From contig LWDM01000050.1 in the NCBI GenBank assembly GCA_002083525.1, positions 42,608 through 106,607 of the forward strand: a stretch of 64,000 nt of DNA, written 5' to 3'. Source of the DNA: Proteobacteria bacterium SG_bin9 (GTDB lineage Bacteria > Pseudomonadota > Alphaproteobacteria > Rhizobiales > Xanthobacteraceae). Shown piece after piece: positions 1 through 8,599 of this stretch. A program made the translations under genes and the position numbers. Positions within the stretch are counted from its first letter, which is position 1. Each line of letters begins with the position of its first letter. The notes below the pieces were generated by a model. The model was not told where the DNA came from, made no database searches, and worked only from the letters and a program-made list of their open reading frames with translations.

Positions 1-1240
1 CCGCGCCCGATGAAAGGTAGGTGCGGCCGATTGCCGAAAGCGCGGTGAGCAGAGCGTATTGGGTCGCGGTGTGCAGCGGGCTTTGGCACATCGATGTGAT
101 GTAAGCCAGAAAGATGACTGTGCCGATCGCGCCGGTGAAGCTTTCCACGGCAATGGTGAGCGCGAGCGCCCATTGATTGACGCCGACGAAGGCAAGCCAC
201 GAGAACGCGAGATTCGAGAGCGCTTGCAGGATGCCGCCGGTCCAGAGACACGCCTGAACCGACCATGCTCGGGCCAGAAAGGCGCCTGCGAAACCTCCCG
301 CCAGCGTGGCGATGAGACCGACACCTTTCACGATGGCCGCATAGTCCGTGCGCGTAAACCCCAGATCGATCACGAACGGCGCGGTCATGATGCCGGCGAA
401 TGCATCGGTGAACTTGTAAAGCACCACGAAGGCCAGTACTGCAAACACGTCCTTGCGCAGCAGGAAATCCTGGAACGCGCCCTTGGTCGCGTTCATGATC
501 CGCAGGAAGCCATCCATGCCCTGGGTTTCGGCCTCGGCGCGTTTCGATTGTTCGGGTTCGATCGCAAACAGTGTGGCAACGATGCCGATCAGAACCAATG
601 CGGCCATCGTGACGTAGCCGAAGGTCCATGCCTGCGACTTGATATAACCCGACTTTTCGAAGCCGCTGACGAGAAACAACACACCGGCCGTGGAAACCAG
701 CAGACCGATCCGGTAGGCGTTGACGTACGCGGCCATGCCGTCGGCTTGTTCGTTATCCGGCAGGCTCTCGACGCGGAATGCGTCGATGACGATGTCCTGA
801 GTCGCCGATGCGGTTGCCACCATCAGCGCGCCGATGACGACGGCGAGCGGCGATTGAACCGGATCGGTCAATCCGAGCAGGACGATCGCAGCGATCAGCA
901 GAAGCTGGCTGAAGACCAGCCAGCCGCGGCGGCGGCCGAGCCAGCGTGTCAGCAGCGGCACATGCAGCGCATCGACCAGCGGTGCCCACAGGAACTTGAT
1001 CGTGTAGGGCGTGCCGATGAGTGCAAAAAGACCGATGGTTTTGAGATCGACGCCCGACTCGCGCATCCAGATCGAAAGCGTAGAGCCCGACAGCGCCAGC
1101 GGCAGGCCGGACGAGAAGCCGAGAAACAGCACCACCAGCATGCGCGGGCGCAGATAGATCGTCAGTGCCTCAAACCACGAGGTGCGCGCCTTGATCTTGT
1201 CGTCAGCGGTGGAGGGTGACGTCGCGTCGGGGGCTGTCAT
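1..1240 (-). CDS. ampG: AmpG-family muropeptide/MFS permease (3' end beyond window)
   Basis: The minus-strand frame opens at an ATG at 1240 and stays open to the left edge (about 413 codons), so the C-terminus is missing. The protein starts with a short polar N-terminus, then LRPRMLVVLFLGFSSGLPLA and repeated hydrophobic segments, the arrangement of AmpG permeases. AmpG imports anhydro-muropeptides across the inner membrane for cell-wall recycling and, in many species, for beta-lactamase induction. It lies 27 bp downstream of rmuC on the same strand and is probably co-transcribed. Family assignment is by recognition of the N-terminal half; substrate is inferred from the family. Confidence 0.85.
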   Translation of the reverse strand, partial: MTAPDATSPSTADDKIKARTSWFEALTIYLRPRMLVVLFLGFSSGLPLALSGSTLSIWMRESGVDLKTIGLFALIGTPYTIKFLWAPLVDALHVPLLTRWLGRRRGWLVFSQLLLIAAIVLLGLTDPVQSPLAVVIGALMVATASATQDIVIDAFRVESLPDNEQADGMAAYVNAYRIGLLVSTAGVLFLVSGFEKSGYIKSQAWTFGYVTMAALVLIGIVATLFAIEPEQSKRAEAETQGMDGFLRIMNATKGAFQDFLLRKDVFAVLAFVVLYKFTDAFAGIMTAPFVIDLGFTRTDYAAIVKGVGLIATLAGGFAGAFLARAWSVQACLWTGGILQALSNLAFSWLAFVGVNQWALALTIAVESFTGAIGTVIFLAYITSMCQSPLHTATQYALLTALSAIGRTYLSSGA

Positions 1241-1267
1241 GCCGCAGTGGTAGCAGATTCGAGGGAA

Positions 1268-2506
1268 CTACTCCCCCGCCTGCACCCTGCGGGCGAATTG
1301 CGGCGGGAACAGTTCGGTCGGCTGAGCCGCTCGGCCGCGCGGGGCCGGCTCGGGCGCCGCGTCGGTGCCCTCGAAATCGAGCTCCTCGATCTTGGCGGCG
1401 CGCTTGCCGATCTTGGCGACCGAGATCAGCACCTGCCGTACGTCCTCGTTGACTTGCTCGAAATGGCTGCCGAGCTTGGACACGCGATCGCGCAGCCGCT
1501 CGATGTCGCCCATCATGTTGACGACCTCGGTGCGCACCTGATCGGCCGCGTCGCGCATGCGCGCGTCTTTGAGTATCTGCTGCATGACCTGGATCGCCAG
1601 CATCAGGAGCGACGGCGACACCAGCACGACACGCGCGCGATAGGCCTTCTGCACGATATCGTCGAAGCTGTCGTGAATCTCCGCGTAGACCGATTCCGAC
1701 GGCACGAACATCAGCGCCGTATCCTGCGTTTCGCCGGCGATCAGATATTTGTCGGCGATGTCGGTGACGTGGCGCATCAGATCCTGCCGCAGCCGCGCCG
1801 CCGCAGCCTTGCGATGCTCGTCCGAACGCGCTGCATGCAGCGCCGTGATTGCCTCCAGCGGAAACTTCGCGTCGATGCAGAGCGGCCGCTGATCCGGCAG
1901 AAACACCACGCAATCCGGGCGTTTTCCGTTCGGAAGCGTGTACTGGAATTCGTAGGAGCCGTTCGGCATGCCGTCCTGAACGATGGCTTCCATGCGTGCC
2001 TGGCCGAAGGCGCCGCGCGCCTGCTTGTTGGCGAGCACGTCGCGCAGCGTCGTCACCTGCGTCGTCAGGTCGGTGAGGTTCTTGTGCGCGTTGTCGATGA
2101 TGCCGAGCCGCTCGTGCAGCACCCGCAGCGAATCCATCGTGTTGCGCGTGGTCTGTTCCATCGACTGGCCGACGCGATGTTGAACTGCGTCGAGCCGCTC
2201 GCTCACCGCGCGGGACATCTCGGACTGCCGCCCGGCGAGCGCTTCGCCCATCGCCTGCATGCGGCCCGAACTTTCTGCCTGAGCGTGAAGCATATCCGCG
2301 AGGCGCTGCTCCAGTTCCTCAGTACGGGCGGCTTGCGCTGCCGTGGCGATGGCCTGCGTGGTGGCCGCAGTCTCGCTGGCACGGCTGCCGCGCGCGATCA
2401 CGATGACGATGGCGAGCAGTAGCATCAGCGCGATCGCGCTGAACGCAATGAGAGCCATGGCGGTGGTGACGGGCACATCGCCCAGCATGAAGAGGATGTC
2501 TTGCAT
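1268..2506 (-). CDS. rmuC: DNA recombination protein RmuC
   Basis: 412 residues. An N-terminal membrane anchor (about residues 15-40) is followed by a long coiled-coil rich in Gln/Glu/Arg and then the conserved RmuC nuclease-like domain, visible as NGSYEFQYTLPNGKRPDCVV, the segment LCIDAKFPLEA and FVPSESVYAEI. RmuC limits inversion at short inverted repeats and is predicted to have a PD-(D/E)xK-type endonuclease fold. The ATG at 2506 is kept because it precedes the membrane segment. The gene is divergent from def; the shared 149-bp spacer carries a CtrA-type box. The C-terminal tail is Pro/Ala/Arg rich, as is common in alphaproteobacterial members. Confidence 0.9.
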   Translation of the reverse strand: MQDILFMLGDVPVTTAMALIAFSAIALMLLLAIVIVIARGSRASETAATTQAIATAAQAARTEELEQRLADMLHAQAESSGRMQAMGEALAGRQSEMSRAVSERLDAVQHRVGQSMEQTTRNTMDSLRVLHERLGIIDNAHKNLTDLTTQVTTLRDVLANKQARGAFGQARMEAIVQDGMPNGSYEFQYTLPNGKRPDCVVFLPDQRPLCIDAKFPLEAITALHAARSDEHRKAAAARLRQDLMRHVTDIADKYLIAGETQDTALMFVPSESVYAEIHDSFDDIVQKAYRARVVLVSPSLLMLAIQVMQQILKDARMRDAADQVRTEVVNMMGDIERLRDRVSKLGSHFEQVNEDVRQVLISVAKIGKRAAKIEELDFEGTDAAPEPAPRGRAAQPTELFPPQFARRVQAGE

Positions 2507-2585
2507 CTCTCGCTTGTAGCCGATTCGGCGGATCGCGCGAACGAAAAGGGAACATTTATGGTTAATAGCAAGCTAATTTTTATGG

Positions 2586-2601
2586 TTAAGCGGGAGTTAA
2601 C
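2586..2601. promoter_or_regulatory. CtrA-type binding box TTAA-N7-TTAAC
   Basis: TTAAGCGGGAGTTAAC matches the alphaproteobacterial CtrA consensus TTAA-N7-TTAAC exactly. Two further copies of TTTATGGTTAA lie just upstream (2555-2565 and 2579-2589, the second overlapping the box), giving three GTTAA half-sites within 50 bp. It lies in the divergent spacer between rmuC and def, so it could control either gene. Binding is inferred from the motif only. Confidence 0.55.
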
Positions 2602-2655
2602 GCCTGTAGAACGCGGCAATTGACCGGTTTCCGCGCGCCCATTACATCCGCGCGC

Positions 2656-3180
2656 ATGGCCATTCGTGAAATCATCGTGCTGCCCGACAAGCAGCTGCGG
2701 CTTGTCTCCAAGCCGATCGAAAAAGTCACCCCCGAGATCCGCAAGCTCGCCGACGACATGTTCGAAACCATGTACGACGCGCCGGGCATCGGTCTTGCGG
2801 CGATTCAAATCGCGCAGCCGCTGCGGCTGATCACGATGGATATTTCCAAGCGCGAGAAGGAAGAGGGCAGCGCCGAGCCGCGCGTTTTCATCAATCCGGA
2901 AATCATCGCGGCGTCGGAAGAGCTGTCGACGTACGAAGAGGGCTGCCTCTCGATCCCCGAATACTACGAGGAGGTCGAGCGGCCGGCGAAGGTGCGCGTG
3001 CGCTTCATGGACCTCGATGGCAAGATTCACGAAGAGGATGCCGAGGGGCTCTACGCGACCTGCATCCAGCACGAGATCGATCATCTCAACGGCAAGCTGT
3101 TCGTGGACTATCTCTCCAAGCTCAAGCGCGACCGCGTGCTGAAGAAGTTCACCAAGGCGGCGAAGCTCTCGGGCAAATAG
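2656..3180 (+). CDS. def: Peptide deformylase
   Basis: 174 residues from the ATG at 2656; a longer in-frame start at 2620 lacks family similarity before MAIREIIVLPD. Removes the N-formyl group from nascent proteins using a metal ion. All three signature motifs are present: GIGLAAIQ at residues 44-51, EGCLS at 95-99 (metal-ligand Cys) and HEIDH at 139-143 (two His ligands and the catalytic Glu). It is the first gene of def-fmt-truA, so the enzyme removing formyl groups is coexpressed with the one that adds them to Met-tRNA. Confidence 0.96.
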   Translation: MAIREIIVLPDKQLRLVSKPIEKVTPEIRKLADDMFETMYDAPGIGLAAIQIAQPLRLITMDISKREKEEGSAEPRVFINPEIIAASEELSTYEEGCLSIPEYYEEVERPAKVRVRFMDLDGKIHEEDAEGLYATCIQHEIDHLNGKLFVDYLSKLKRDRVLKKFTKAAKLSGK

Positions 3181-3209
3181 CACCGGGCTCGCTCTTCAGA
3201 AGGGCAACC

Positions 3210-4142
3210 ATGCCGCTTCGTCTGATCTTCATGGGCACACCGGACTTCGCGGTGCCGACGCTGCTCGAACTCGCAGGCCACGGTCACGAGATCGCGGCGG
3301 TCTACACGCGCGAGCCAAAGCCGGCCGGGCGCGGCATGAAGCTGCAGCCGACGCCGGTGGAAGTCGAGGCCCGCCGGCTCGGCGTGCCGGTGCTGACGCC
3401 AAAGACACTGAAGACGCCCGAGGCGGAAGCCGAGATGCGCGCGTTCGACGCGGATGCGGCGGTCGTCGTCGCCTACGGCATGATCCTGCCGCAAGCCATT
3501 CTCGATGTGCCGCCGCTCGGCTGCTTCAATCTGCATGCGTCGCTGCTGCCGCGCTGGCGCGGTGCCGCGCCGCTCAACCGCGCCATCATGGCGGGCGATG
3601 CCGAGAGCGGCGTGATGGTGATGAAGATGGACATCGGCCTCGACACCGGCGATGTCGCCATGGCCGAGCGTATGCCGATCACCGACAGCATGACGACGCG
3701 CGAACTGCACGATCGCCTGTCGCGCATCGGCGCCGACCTGATGGTGCGTGCGATGGGCGCGCTCGAGCGCGGGCAACTGCGACTGACGAAGCAAGCGGAC
3801 GAAGGCGTCACCTACGCCGCCAAGATCGACAAGCAGGAAGCGCGCATCGACTGGACGAAACCCGCGCGTGACGTGCTGCGGCATTGTCACGGCCTGTCGC
3901 CGTTTCCGGGCGCGTGGTGCGAGTTTCCGATTCAGGGCGAACAGGTGCGGGTGAAAATTCTCCGCTGCGCGCTGACGAGCAGCTTAGGCGCTCCGGGCAC
4001 GCTGCTCGACGACAAGCTCACCATCGCCTGCGGCGACGGCGCAATCCGCGTTGTCGAGTTGCAGCGCACCGGCAAGCAGCCGATGTCGGCGGATGAGTTT
4101 CTGCGCGGCACGCCGCTCAACCCGCCGCTGGTGGTGATGTAG
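3210..4142 (+). CDS. fmt: Methionyl-tRNA formyltransferase
   Basis: 310 residues, normal length. Transfers formyl from 10-formyl-THF to initiator Met-tRNA. The N-terminal catalytic domain shows the residues known for the family: Asn107 and His109 in FNLHASLLPRWRGAAP and Asp145 in GLDTGD. The C-terminal OB-like tRNA-binding part (from about 205) starts near TYAAKIDKQEARIDW. It begins 29 bp after def and its TAG stop shares one base with the GTG start of truA (TAGTG), implying translational coupling. Confidence 0.96.
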   Translation: MPLRLIFMGTPDFAVPTLLELAGHGHEIAAVYTREPKPAGRGMKLQPTPVEVEARRLGVPVLTPKTLKTPEAEAEMRAFDADAAVVVAYGMILPQAILDVPPLGCFNLHASLLPRWRGAAPLNRAIMAGDAESGVMVMKMDIGLDTGDVAMAERMPITDSMTTRELHDRLSRIGADLMVRAMGALERGQLRLTKQADEGVTYAAKIDKQEARIDWTKPARDVLRHCHGLSPFPGAWCEFPIQGEQVRVKILRCALTSSLGAPGTLLDDKLTIACGDGAIRVVELQRTGKQPMSADEFLRGTPLNPPLVVM

Positions 4143-4879
4143 TGCCCCGCTACAAACTCACCATCGAATACGACGGAAAGCCTTTTTACGGTTGGCAGCT
4201 GCAGGAGACGCTGCCGTCGGTGCAGGGCGCGCTCGAAGCTGCGGTGAAGGCGATCAGCGGCGAGAATGCGCGCGTCCACGGCGCCGGCCGCACCGATGCT
4301 GGCGTTCACGCGCTCGGTCAAGTTGCGCATGTCGATCTGATGAAGGAGTTTCAGCCGGGCCGTTTGCGCGACGGGCTCAACGCACACGTGCGGCCGCATC
4401 CGATCGGCATTCTGTCGGCGGAGATCGTGCCGGAGACATTCGAGGCGCGCTTCTCGGCGATCAAGCGCCACTACCGCTATCGCATCGTCAATCGCCGCTC
4501 CAATCTCGCGATCGATGTCGGACATGCGTGGCGCGTGCCGCTGCGGATCGACAGCGATCGCATGCACGAAGCGGCGCAGCGCCTGCTCGGCAAGCACGAC
4601 TTCACGACCTTCCGCGATATGGACTGTCAGGCGAAGTCGCCGGAAAAGACGCTCGATCAGCTCGATGTCATCCGCAACGGCGATGAGATCGATGTGATTA
4701 CGTCGGCGCGCTCGTTCCTGCACAGTCAGGTGCGTTCGATGGTCGGCTCGCTGATCTGGGTCGGGCAGGGCCGCTGGACGCCGGGCGATCTCGCCGCCGC
4801 ACTTACTGCGCGTAATCGCGCGGCGTGCGGGCCAGTCGCGCCGCCGGACGGGCTTTATCTGGTGCGGGTGGATTATTGA
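4142..4879 (+). CDS. truA: tRNA pseudouridine(38-40) synthase TruA
   Basis: 245 residues, GTG start overlapping the fmt stop by one base. Isomerises uridines 38-40 in the anticodon stem-loop. Catalytic Asp52 lies in GAGRTDAGVHALGQ, and the second conserved block is SFLHSQVRSMVGSL. The start is fixed by PRYKLTIEYDGKPFYGWQ, which aligns with the beginning of the family. It ends the def-fmt-truA operon, and a 14-bp perfect palindrome (GACGCTTAAGCGTC, 4880-4893) follows its stop immediately. Confidence 0.96.
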   Translation: MPRYKLTIEYDGKPFYGWQLQETLPSVQGALEAAVKAISGENARVHGAGRTDAGVHALGQVAHVDLMKEFQPGRLRDGLNAHVRPHPIGILSAEIVPETFEARFSAIKRHYRYRIVNRRSNLAIDVGHAWRVPLRIDSDRMHEAAQRLLGKHDFTTFRDMDCQAKSPEKTLDQLDVIRNGDEIDVITSARSFLHSQVRSMVGSLIWVGQGRWTPGDLAAALTARNRAACGPVAPPDGLYLVRVDY

Positions 4880-4890
4880 GACGCTTAAGC

Positions 4891-5004
4891 GTCATTGCGA
4901 GGAGCGCAGCGACGAAGCAATCCAGTCCCGAATGCTGAGCTGGATTGCTTCGTGGAGCTTGTCCTTGGGCTTGCCGAAGGCAAGACCCGGGGGCTCGCAA
5001 TGAC
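4891..5004. repeat. Palindromic intergenic repeat element
   Basis: A 114-bp element in the spacer between the convergent truA and ridA genes. Its ends are an 11-bp inverted repeat, GTCATTGCGAG (4891-4901) and CTCGCAATGAC (4994-5004). Inside is a nested 12-bp inverted pair, GAAGCAATCCAG (4914-4925) and CTGGATTGCTTC (4940-4951). The sequence resembles the dispersed GTCATTGCGAGGAGCG-type repeats I know from Bradyrhizobium/Rhodopseudomonas intergenic regions. It could fold as an extended hairpin and act as a bidirectional terminator; it has no coding potential. Confidence 0.75.
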
Positions 5005-5019
5005 GATCGACTTAGTAGC

Positions 5020-5403
5020 TCACGCCGCAGCAATCGCTTCGATCTCCAACAGCCACTTGCTGTCGAAGATGCCGGTGATGATCACGGTCAGCGCCGGCGT
5101 GCGGCTGCCGAGCACTTGGGCGCGCACCGTGCGGTTGGCGATGTTGTACTGCCGGTCCGACAGGAACGTCGTGACCTTGACCAGATTGTCGAGCGTCATG
5201 TCGACGGCTTTCAGCTGCGCCTCGACGTTCGCCCACGCCAGCTTTGCCTGCTCCTCGAACGTCGCCGGAAGCGTGCCGTCGGCAGTCTCTGGAATCTGTC
5301 CGCTGACGAAGGCCAGCCGCTGCGCGCCAGAGACTTCGACAACCTGCGCATAACCGCCCTTCGGCTGGGTTGCGCTTGGCGCGTTCGCGCTTCTGATTTT
5401 CAT
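5020..5403 (-). CDS. Rid-family (YjgF/YER057c) protein
   Basis: 127 residues from the ATG at 5403; upstream in-frame sequence overlaps the nucleosidase gene and is not Rid-like. The Rid fold is recognisable from FVSGQIPE, the central helix LAWANVEAQLKAVDMTLDNL, VKVTTFLSDR and LTVIITGI. RidA proteins hydrolyse reactive enamine/imine intermediates from PLP enzymes; other Rid subfamilies have different roles. The usual C-terminal arginine of the RidA active site is not obvious (the protein ends LLEIEAIAAA), so RidA activity is uncertain. It starts 2 bp after the upstream nucleosidase gene. Confidence 0.82.
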   Translation of the reverse strand: MKIRSANAPSATQPKGGYAQVVEVSGAQRLAFVSGQIPETADGTLPATFEEQAKLAWANVEAQLKAVDMTLDNLVKVTTFLSDRQYNIANRTVRAQVLGSRTPALTVIITGIFDSKWLLEIEAIAAA

Positions 5404-5405
5404 GC

Positions 5406-5972
5406 TCAACTCCCGGCTTGGATGTTCTTGATTGCGTCCCAGAACAGGTCTTCGCCCTTGGCGACGTTCTCCTGCCAGTGATCGGCGGAATTGTCGTCGG
5501 CGGAATCGCTGATGAACTTGAAAGCGCGCCACGGCAGGCTGTGCCGCACGCACACATGCGCGATCGCGAACAATTCCATGTCGACGATGTCGATCTTCTG
5601 TTCGGTCATCCACGGATCGGTCGAGGTGACGAAGCTGTCGCCGGTGCCGCAGGTGACGCCGTCCTGCCCGGAGGCGAAGTGATCGAACTCCGGCGAGTAA
5701 GGCGTGCGGCCGCGCGGCGCCAGCGGCATCGCCATCATGTCGCGCTGGACCACGCGGGAGACTTCGACCAGTCCGTGGACTGACGCATTGAGGCTGCCGG
5801 CGGTGCCGTAGTTTATGACGAGGGATGGGCGCAGCACCAGCAGCGACAGCGTTGCAGCGCTGGCCGCGTTCACCTTGCCGACACCGGTGTAGATGACCTC
5901 GACGCCGTCCGGCGCGCGCGATTTCTTCAGCTCATCGTCCAGTGCGGTAAGGACGAGGATCTTGCCGCTCAT
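5406..5972 (-). CDS. MTA/SAH nucleosidase-like phosphorylase-superfamily protein
   Basis: 188 residues, shorter than typical MtnN (about 230). Members cleave methylthioadenosine or S-adenosylhomocysteine to release adenine. Seen: the N-terminal strand and acidic pair KILVLTALDDEL, the glycine-rich YTGVGKVNA and NYGTAGSL, GTGDSF, the ribose-contacting Glu in VDMELFAIA and the catalytic Asp region ISDSADDN. ATG at 5972 overlaps the dapE stop by 4 bp (ATGA). The exact nucleoside substrate cannot be read from the sequence. Confidence 0.82.
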   Translation of the reverse strand: MSGKILVLTALDDELKKSRAPDGVEVIYTGVGKVNAASAATLSLLVLRPSLVINYGTAGSLNASVHGLVEVSRVVQRDMMAMPLAPRGRTPYSPEFDHFASGQDGVTCGTGDSFVTSTDPWMTEQKIDIVDMELFAIAHVCVRHSLPWRAFKFISDSADDNSADHWQENVAKGEDLFWDAIKNIQAGS

Positions 5973-7126
5973 GCAAAGTACCGGTCGAGCACGCCGCGAT
6001 AAATTTTCGTGAGCTGTTCGAGATCGGCGACCGGCGTTCGCTCATCGACTGCATGCATGCTGCGCCCGACGAGACCGAACTCGACCACTTCGCAATAATT
6101 CGTGATGAAGCGCGCATCGGACGTGCCGCCGCCGGTATTGAGGTCGGGGGTGCGGCCGGTGATTTCTTTCACGGCCGCGACGACCGTGTCGATGAACGGG
6201 CCGGGCTTCGTGATGAACGACTTCGCGTTCGACGGCTCCCACTCGATGCGAGCCTTGATGTGATTACCCATCGCCTTGGTCATGCGGCCTTCGACCAGCG
6301 CCTTCAGCGAGTCTTCGGTGTGAATGTCATTGTAGCGAATGTTGAACTTTGCCTTCACCTGCGCCGGGATCACGTTCGTTGCGCGATTGCCGACGTCGAC
6401 CGAGGTGAACTCGAGGTTCGATGCCTGGAAGTGATCGTTGCCGCGATCGAGCGGGTCGGCGAGCAGGGCGGTGATCAGCTGCGCCATGTGCGGGATCGGG
6501 TTCATCGCGCGGTGCGGGTACGCGGCATGGCCTTGCACGCCCTCGACGATCAGCGCGCCGTTGAGCGAGCCGCGACGACCGATCTTGATGCAGTCGCCCA
6601 TGGTATCGACGTTGCTCGGTTCGCCAAGGACGCAGTGATCGAATTTTTCGCCGCGATCCGCCGCCCACTTCAGCAGCTTGATCGTGCCGTTGACGGCGAT
6701 GTCTTCCTCGTCGCCTGTGATCAGGAAGGAGATCGAGCCTTTCGGCTTTCCGCCGTTCGCGGCGAGGTAGGCGAGCGTTGCGGCCACGGCTGCGCCGATG
6801 CCGCCCTTCATGTCGACGGCGCCACGGCCGTAGAGAAAGCCGTCCTTCACGTCGCCGGAGAACGGGCCATGCGTCCATGCGGCTTCATCGCCCGCGGGAA
6901 CGACGTCGGTGTGGCCCGCGAAGCAGATGTGCGGCACGGATGTGCCGATGCGTGCGTAGAGATTATCGATGTCGGCAGCGCCGGGCTCGGAGAACGTCAC
7001 GCGATGCACGTCAAACCCGGAGGCTTTCAGCAATACTTCAAGCACGCCGAGCGCGCCTGCGTCGGCGGGCGTCACGGACGGACAGCGGATAAGATCGCGG
7101 GTGATGGTGAGTGCGTCGGGTGTCAT
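5969..7126 (-). CDS. dapE: Succinyl-diaminopimelate desuccinylase
   Basis: 385 residues, M20 metallopeptidase family. Hydrolyses N-succinyl-LL-diaminopimelate to diaminopimelate and succinate in lysine/peptidoglycan synthesis. Zinc ligands and catalytic acids are visible in AGHTDVVPAGD, GRGAVDMKGG and ITGDEEDIAVNGT, with GTSDARF near the C-terminus and a His in SMHAVDERT. It is downstream of dapD with only the DUF805 gene between them. Its ATG directly abuts the stop of that gene (zero spacing). Confidence 0.95.
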   Translation of the reverse strand: MTPDALTITRDLIRCPSVTPADAGALGVLEVLLKASGFDVHRVTFSEPGAADIDNLYARIGTSVPHICFAGHTDVVPAGDEAAWTHGPFSGDVKDGFLYGRGAVDMKGGIGAAVAATLAYLAANGGKPKGSISFLITGDEEDIAVNGTIKLLKWAADRGEKFDHCVLGEPSNVDTMGDCIKIGRRGSLNGALIVEGVQGHAAYPHRAMNPIPHMAQLITALLADPLDRGNDHFQASNLEFTSVDVGNRATNVIPAQVKAKFNIRYNDIHTEDSLKALVEGRMTKAMGNHIKARIEWEPSNAKSFITKPGPFIDTVVAAVKEITGRTPDLNTGGGTSDARFITNYCEVVEFGLVGRSMHAVDERTPVADLEQLTKIYRGVLDRYFA

Positions 7127-7582
7127 TTAAGGTGCAGAGCCAAACCGGTTGTCGCCCTTGGTGCCGGGCATGAACGCGAGCGAGAGAAGCCCCCACAGGA
7201 AAAGGCCAATGGCGTTGATTTGCAAGAGCAGCGAAAGAATCTCAGCGTTGCGAAACCCTTCGGTGGTATCGGGGAAAAAGACCGGCAGTTTGGCCGATAC
7301 AAAAAACAAAATGAACGGCAGCGGACCGAACACGACGTACCACCAGCCGCTCTTGTCGCGGTCGTGCAGCCGTCCGATCATGATCACAGCCGTGATGTAG
7401 AAGAACAGCACTAGCGCAGCGGCAAGGCGCAGTCCGTCAATCGTCCCGCCTGCCGGATTGAACACGTAGCTGGCAGACACCAGCACACCCAATGCGGCAA
7501 GCAGATAGACAATTAATCCGATGCCGTAGCCGCGCCGGTTCAGCCGCCCTTGAAAGCGAAGGAGCCCGGCGAGGCCGCTCAT
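7127..7582 (-). CDS. DUF805 membrane protein
   Basis: 151 residues from the ATG at 7582, the start of the recognisable domain (MSGLAGLLRFQGRLNRRGYG). DUF805 proteins are small inner-membrane proteins of unknown function. The hallmark GRLNRRGYG at the N-terminus and the central IGRLHDRDKSGWWY are present, with four predicted membrane segments at about 20-42, 50-70, 83-100 and 122-142. It sits between dapD and dapE, which are otherwise functionally linked, and shares no spacer with dapE. An upstream in-frame extension reads into dapD out of frame and is rejected. Confidence 0.85.
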   Translation of the reverse strand: MSGLAGLLRFQGRLNRRGYGIGLIVYLLAALGVLVSASYVFNPAGGTIDGLRLAAALVLFFYITAVIMIGRLHDRDKSGWWYVVFGPLPFILFFVSAKLPVFFPDTTEGFRNAEILSLLLQINAIGLFLWGLLSLAFMPGTKGDNRFGSAP

Positions 7583-7596
7583 GGTGTTTTTCTTTG

Positions 7597-7645
7597 GCGC
7601 GTGATCTTGCCGGAAAACCGGTGTCCACTTTTCCGGATCACGCGC
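7597..7645. repeat. 49-bp palindromic repeat, AAACCGGT class
   Basis: A 49-bp element between dapD and the DUF805 gene. Its ends are the 10-bp inverted pair GCGCGTGATC (7597-7606) and GATCACGCGC (7636-7645), and the centre reads CCGGAAAACCGGTGTCCACT then TTTCCGG. Length and layout match the element at 11345-11393, so the two are copies of one family. Confidence 0.75.
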
Positions 7646-7646
7646 A

Positions 7647-8492
7647 TCAGTCCCGCAGCAATTCGTTGATGCTGGTCTTGGCGCGGGTGCGCTCATCGAC
7701 GCGCTTGACGATGACGGCGCAGGCGGTCGAGGGGCCTTGCGAACCGTCCGGCAGCGGCTTGCCCGGCAACGCGCCCGGAACGACGACGGCGTATTGCGGC
7801 ACCTCGCCGACAAAGGTCTCGCCGGTCGCGCGATCGACGATCTTGGTCGATGCGCCGAGAAACACGCCCATAGCCAGCACCGCGCCCTTGCGCACGATGA
7901 CGCCTTCGGCGACTTCCGAGCGCGCGCCAATGAAGCAGTCGTCTTCAACGATGACAGGCTCGGCCTGCAGCGGTTCGAGGACGCCGCCGATGCCGACGCC
8001 GCCCGAGATGTGCACGCGCTTGCCGATCTGCGCGCAGGAGCCGACCGTCGACCACGTGTCGACCATGGTCGATTCATCGACGTAGGCGCCGAGGTTCACG
8101 AACGACGGCATCAGCACCACGTTCTTGGCGATGAAGGCCGAGCGGCGGACGATCGAACCCGGCACGGCACGAAAGCCGGCGGCGCGGAAACGGTTCTCGC
8201 CCCAGCCCTCGAACTTCGACGGCACCTTGTCCCACCACGAGGCTTGACCGGGGCCGCCCGGGATCGGGCTCATGTCGTTGAGGCGGAACGACAGTAGCAC
8301 CGCCTTCTTCAGCCACTGATTGACCTTCCACTTGCCGCTTGCTTCGCGCTCGGCGACGCGGGCTTCGCCCTTGTCCAAGAGCTCAAGCGCATGATCCACC
8401 GCCTCGCGGGCCTCGCCCTTGGTCGACGCGTTGATGGTGTCGCGCGCGTCGAAGGCTGAATTGACGGTGGTTTCGAGGGAGGCGAGGGACAT
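7647..8492 (-). CDS. dapD: Tetrahydrodipicolinate N-succinyltransferase
   Basis: 281 residues, normal length. Uses succinyl-CoA to form N-succinyl-2-amino-6-oxopimelate in the succinylase branch of lysine synthesis. The C-terminal half shows hexapeptide-repeat (left-handed beta-helix) sequence such as VLMPSFVNLGAYVDE, IGKRVHISGGVGIGGVLEP and VIVEDDCFIGARSEVAEG. The N-terminal helical domain carries LRLNDM-type sequence (FRLNDMSPIPG). It is the first gene of dapD-DUF805-dapE-nucleosidase-ridA on the minus strand. Confidence 0.96.
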   Translation of the reverse strand: MSLASLETTVNSAFDARDTINASTKGEAREAVDHALELLDKGEARVAEREASGKWKVNQWLKKAVLLSFRLNDMSPIPGGPGQASWWDKVPSKFEGWGENRFRAAGFRAVPGSIVRRSAFIAKNVVLMPSFVNLGAYVDESTMVDTWSTVGSCAQIGKRVHISGGVGIGGVLEPLQAEPVIVEDDCFIGARSEVAEGVIVRKGAVLAMGVFLGASTKIVDRATGETFVGEVPQYAVVVPGALPGKPLPDGSQGPSTACAVIVKRVDERTRAKTSINELLRD

Positions 8493-8599
8493 CTGATTTT
8501 CCTGGGATTTTTGCTGCCGCTGTCCCGGCAGGCGACGAATTTTGCGCGGCTTTTGTCGGAATTTGAGGGGGGAGAGTCAAGCGCGCGGCGTGGGAAAGC

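Noticed and set aside
59..1219. Long plus-strand frame opposite ampG
   Set aside because: Low-complexity His/Arg/Asp composition typical of an antisense shadow in high-GC DNA; the minus strand encodes a clear permease.
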